Below are positions 63,018 to 64,000 of a DNA stretch of 64,000 bases, one piece after another. Under the pieces are notes generated by a model, which worked only from the letters and a program-made list of their open reading frames with translations, had not been told where the DNA came from and ran no database searches. How positions within the stretch are numbered: the stretch's first letter is position 1; every line of letters starts with the position of its first letter. Location: contig NZ_BMIM01000001.1 in NCBI RefSeq assembly GCF_014642275.1, positions 186,001-250,000 on the forward strand, written 5' to 3'. Position numbers and translations under genes: made by a program. The DNA is from Flavobacterium lutivivi (lineage in GTDB: Bacteria; Bacteroidota; Bacteroidia; Flavobacteriales; Flavobacteriaceae).

Positions 63018-64000
63018 ATGAAGACAAAAATATGTTTCTTTTTTCTAATGTCATCTGTTGCTTTTTTTGCACAGAATAAGTCAGAAATTGAAGTTATTAA
63101 AAAAGAATATGATACTGTTAGTATTAATAAATTAAAAAAGGAAATAGTTATTAATCAAATTTCTAAAGAAAATACTATTAAAAAACTTCTTGAGGATAAT
63201 AATCTTAAAAGGAGTTTTATTTCCAATGGGAATACGTATGAAATTATTGATGTTATAGATGGTAAACCGGTTTATCAGTCAACTGAAAATAGGTTAAGTG
63301 CTATGGCGGCAAAAACAAATACACTTTACCCAGGAGGGAATTTAGGATTGAGTTTGACTGGTTCAGGAATGAAGGTTGGAGTTTGGGACGGAAGTTGGGC
63401 TCTAGTAAATCATCAAGAGTTTATGAACGGCTCTGTTAGTAGAATTACTACTCCTGATACAGCTGCACAAATTCCTTCCTCAGAACAACACGCTACGCAC
63501 GTTACAGGGACTGTTTGTGGAAAAGGTGTAATGTCTAGTGCAAGAGGAATGGCTTATGAAGCTAACGTAGCTTCATACAACTGGACAAATGATAAATCTG
63601 AAGTAACGAGTGAAGCAACTAATAATGGTCTATTGATTTCAAATCATTCTTATGGTGTTCCTATTATTGGAGATGACGGAAGTCAAAATGTGCCTGATTG
63701 GTATATGGGCTGTTATAATAATGATGCTTATTTGTGGGATCAAATTGCACATAACATGCCTTATTATTTGATGGTTGCTTCAGCAGGAAATTCTGGTTTG
63801 GAAACTTATCCGAATGGTTTATATCCTGGATTTGATAAATTAACAGGTAATAAGAATTGTAAAAATAATCTAGTAATTGCAAACGCTAATCCAACAGTTC
63901 ATCCAATAACTGGTGTTATGTCTAATTTGGTTATAAATACTTCAAGTAGTCAAGGACCATCTGACGATGGAAGAATTAAACCAGATATTGCTGCTGACGG
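63018..64000 (+). CDS. Secreted subtilisin-like (S8) serine peptidase, 3' end outside window
   Basis: About 327 codons are present with no stop before the edge. Signal peptide (about 1-18, SSVAFFAQ). A propeptide-like segment (about 20-95) is followed by the S8 catalytic domain: Asp in GVWDGSW, His in EQHATHVTGTV, oxyanion Asn in SAGNSG. The catalytic Ser should lie just past the last visible bases (DDGRIKPDIAADG). Likely T9SS cargo, since such peptidases in this group usually carry a sorting domain, but the C-terminus is not visible. It stands behind the SusCD operon with its own promoter. Confidence 0.88.
   Translation, partial: MKTKICFFFLMSSVAFFAQNKSEIEVIKKEYDTVSINKLKKEIVINQISKENTIKKLLEDNNLKRSFISNGNTYEIIDVIDGKPVYQSTENRLSAMAAKTNTLYPGGNLGLSLTGSGMKVGVWDGSWALVNHQEFMNGSVSRITTPDTAAQIPSSEQHATHVTGTVCGKGVMSSARGMAYEANVASYNWTNDKSEVTSEATNNGLLISNHSYGVPIIGDDGSQNVPDWYMGCYNNDAYLWDQIAHNMPYYLMVASAGNSGLETYPNGLYPGFDKLTGNKNCKNNLVIANANPTVHPITGVMSNLVINTSSSQGPSDDGRIKPDIAAD

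Overview
The window is AT-rich DNA that reads like the chromosome of a member of the Flavobacteriaceae, most probably Flavobacterium or a close relative. The evidence is the family content: a GSCFA protein, type IX secretion (T9SS) cargo, a SusC/SusD pair, an alpha/beta-fused 2-oxoacid dehydrogenase E1, DUF4230 and DUF5522 proteins, and TPR histidine kinases. Many genes also carry the Bacteroidota -7 promoter box TAnnTTTG just before the start. No tRNA, rRNA, CRISPR, insertion sequence or prophage is visible, and no gene-free stretch exceeds 300 bases.

Layout. 1-10.6 kb: end of a GSCFA gene, envelope proteins and lipoproteins, then two TPR histidine kinases followed by one LuxR-type response regulator. 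10.7-12.7 kb: a secreted protein ending in a DnaJ-like zinc finger, and a rhodanese. 12.8-30.6 kb: a catabolic block with a TetR regulator, paaE-A-B-C-D-G-H-I-J-Z-F-Y for phenylacetyl-CoA breakdown, then E2, an aminotransferase and fused E1 of a branched-chain-type 2-oxoacid dehydrogenase. 30.7-38 kb: a propeller histidine kinase, LytTR regulator, lipoprotein and a large surface protein ending in an intramolecular chaperone (peptidase S74). 38-48.9 kb: DUF4136 lipoprotein, urocanate hydratase, two tiny proteins and two T9SS cargo proteins. 48.9-57.1 kb: housekeeping genes (PLP enzyme, glucosaminidase, hemL, lysS, lipB, rnhB) with small exported proteins. 57.3-64 kb: SusC, SusD, a lipoprotein and the start of a secreted subtilisin cut by the window end.

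Three patterns stand out. First, three intergenic sites (653, 4427, 7332) share the 20-base dyad AATANGNCATTTGNCNTATT, each followed after exactly 21 bases by a YAnnTTTG box. This looks like an activator-dependent regulon, plausibly of the nearby two-component system. Second, many gaps of the paa block contain arrays of heptamers, usually four, with a different word at each place and often with an inverted arm. The same kind of array occurs inside reading frames, at both linkers of the E2 protein and in the GSCFA gene. Third, a dispersed repeat (CATTGCGAG...GAAGCAATCTC) is read in frame inside paaH.

Metabolically, the paa block here has no phenylacetate-CoA ligase (PaaK). The adjoining aminotransferase and 2-oxoacid dehydrogenase could instead make phenylacetyl-CoA from phenylalanine via phenylpyruvate; this is an inference. 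All family calls come from reading motifs in the translations, not from database searches.
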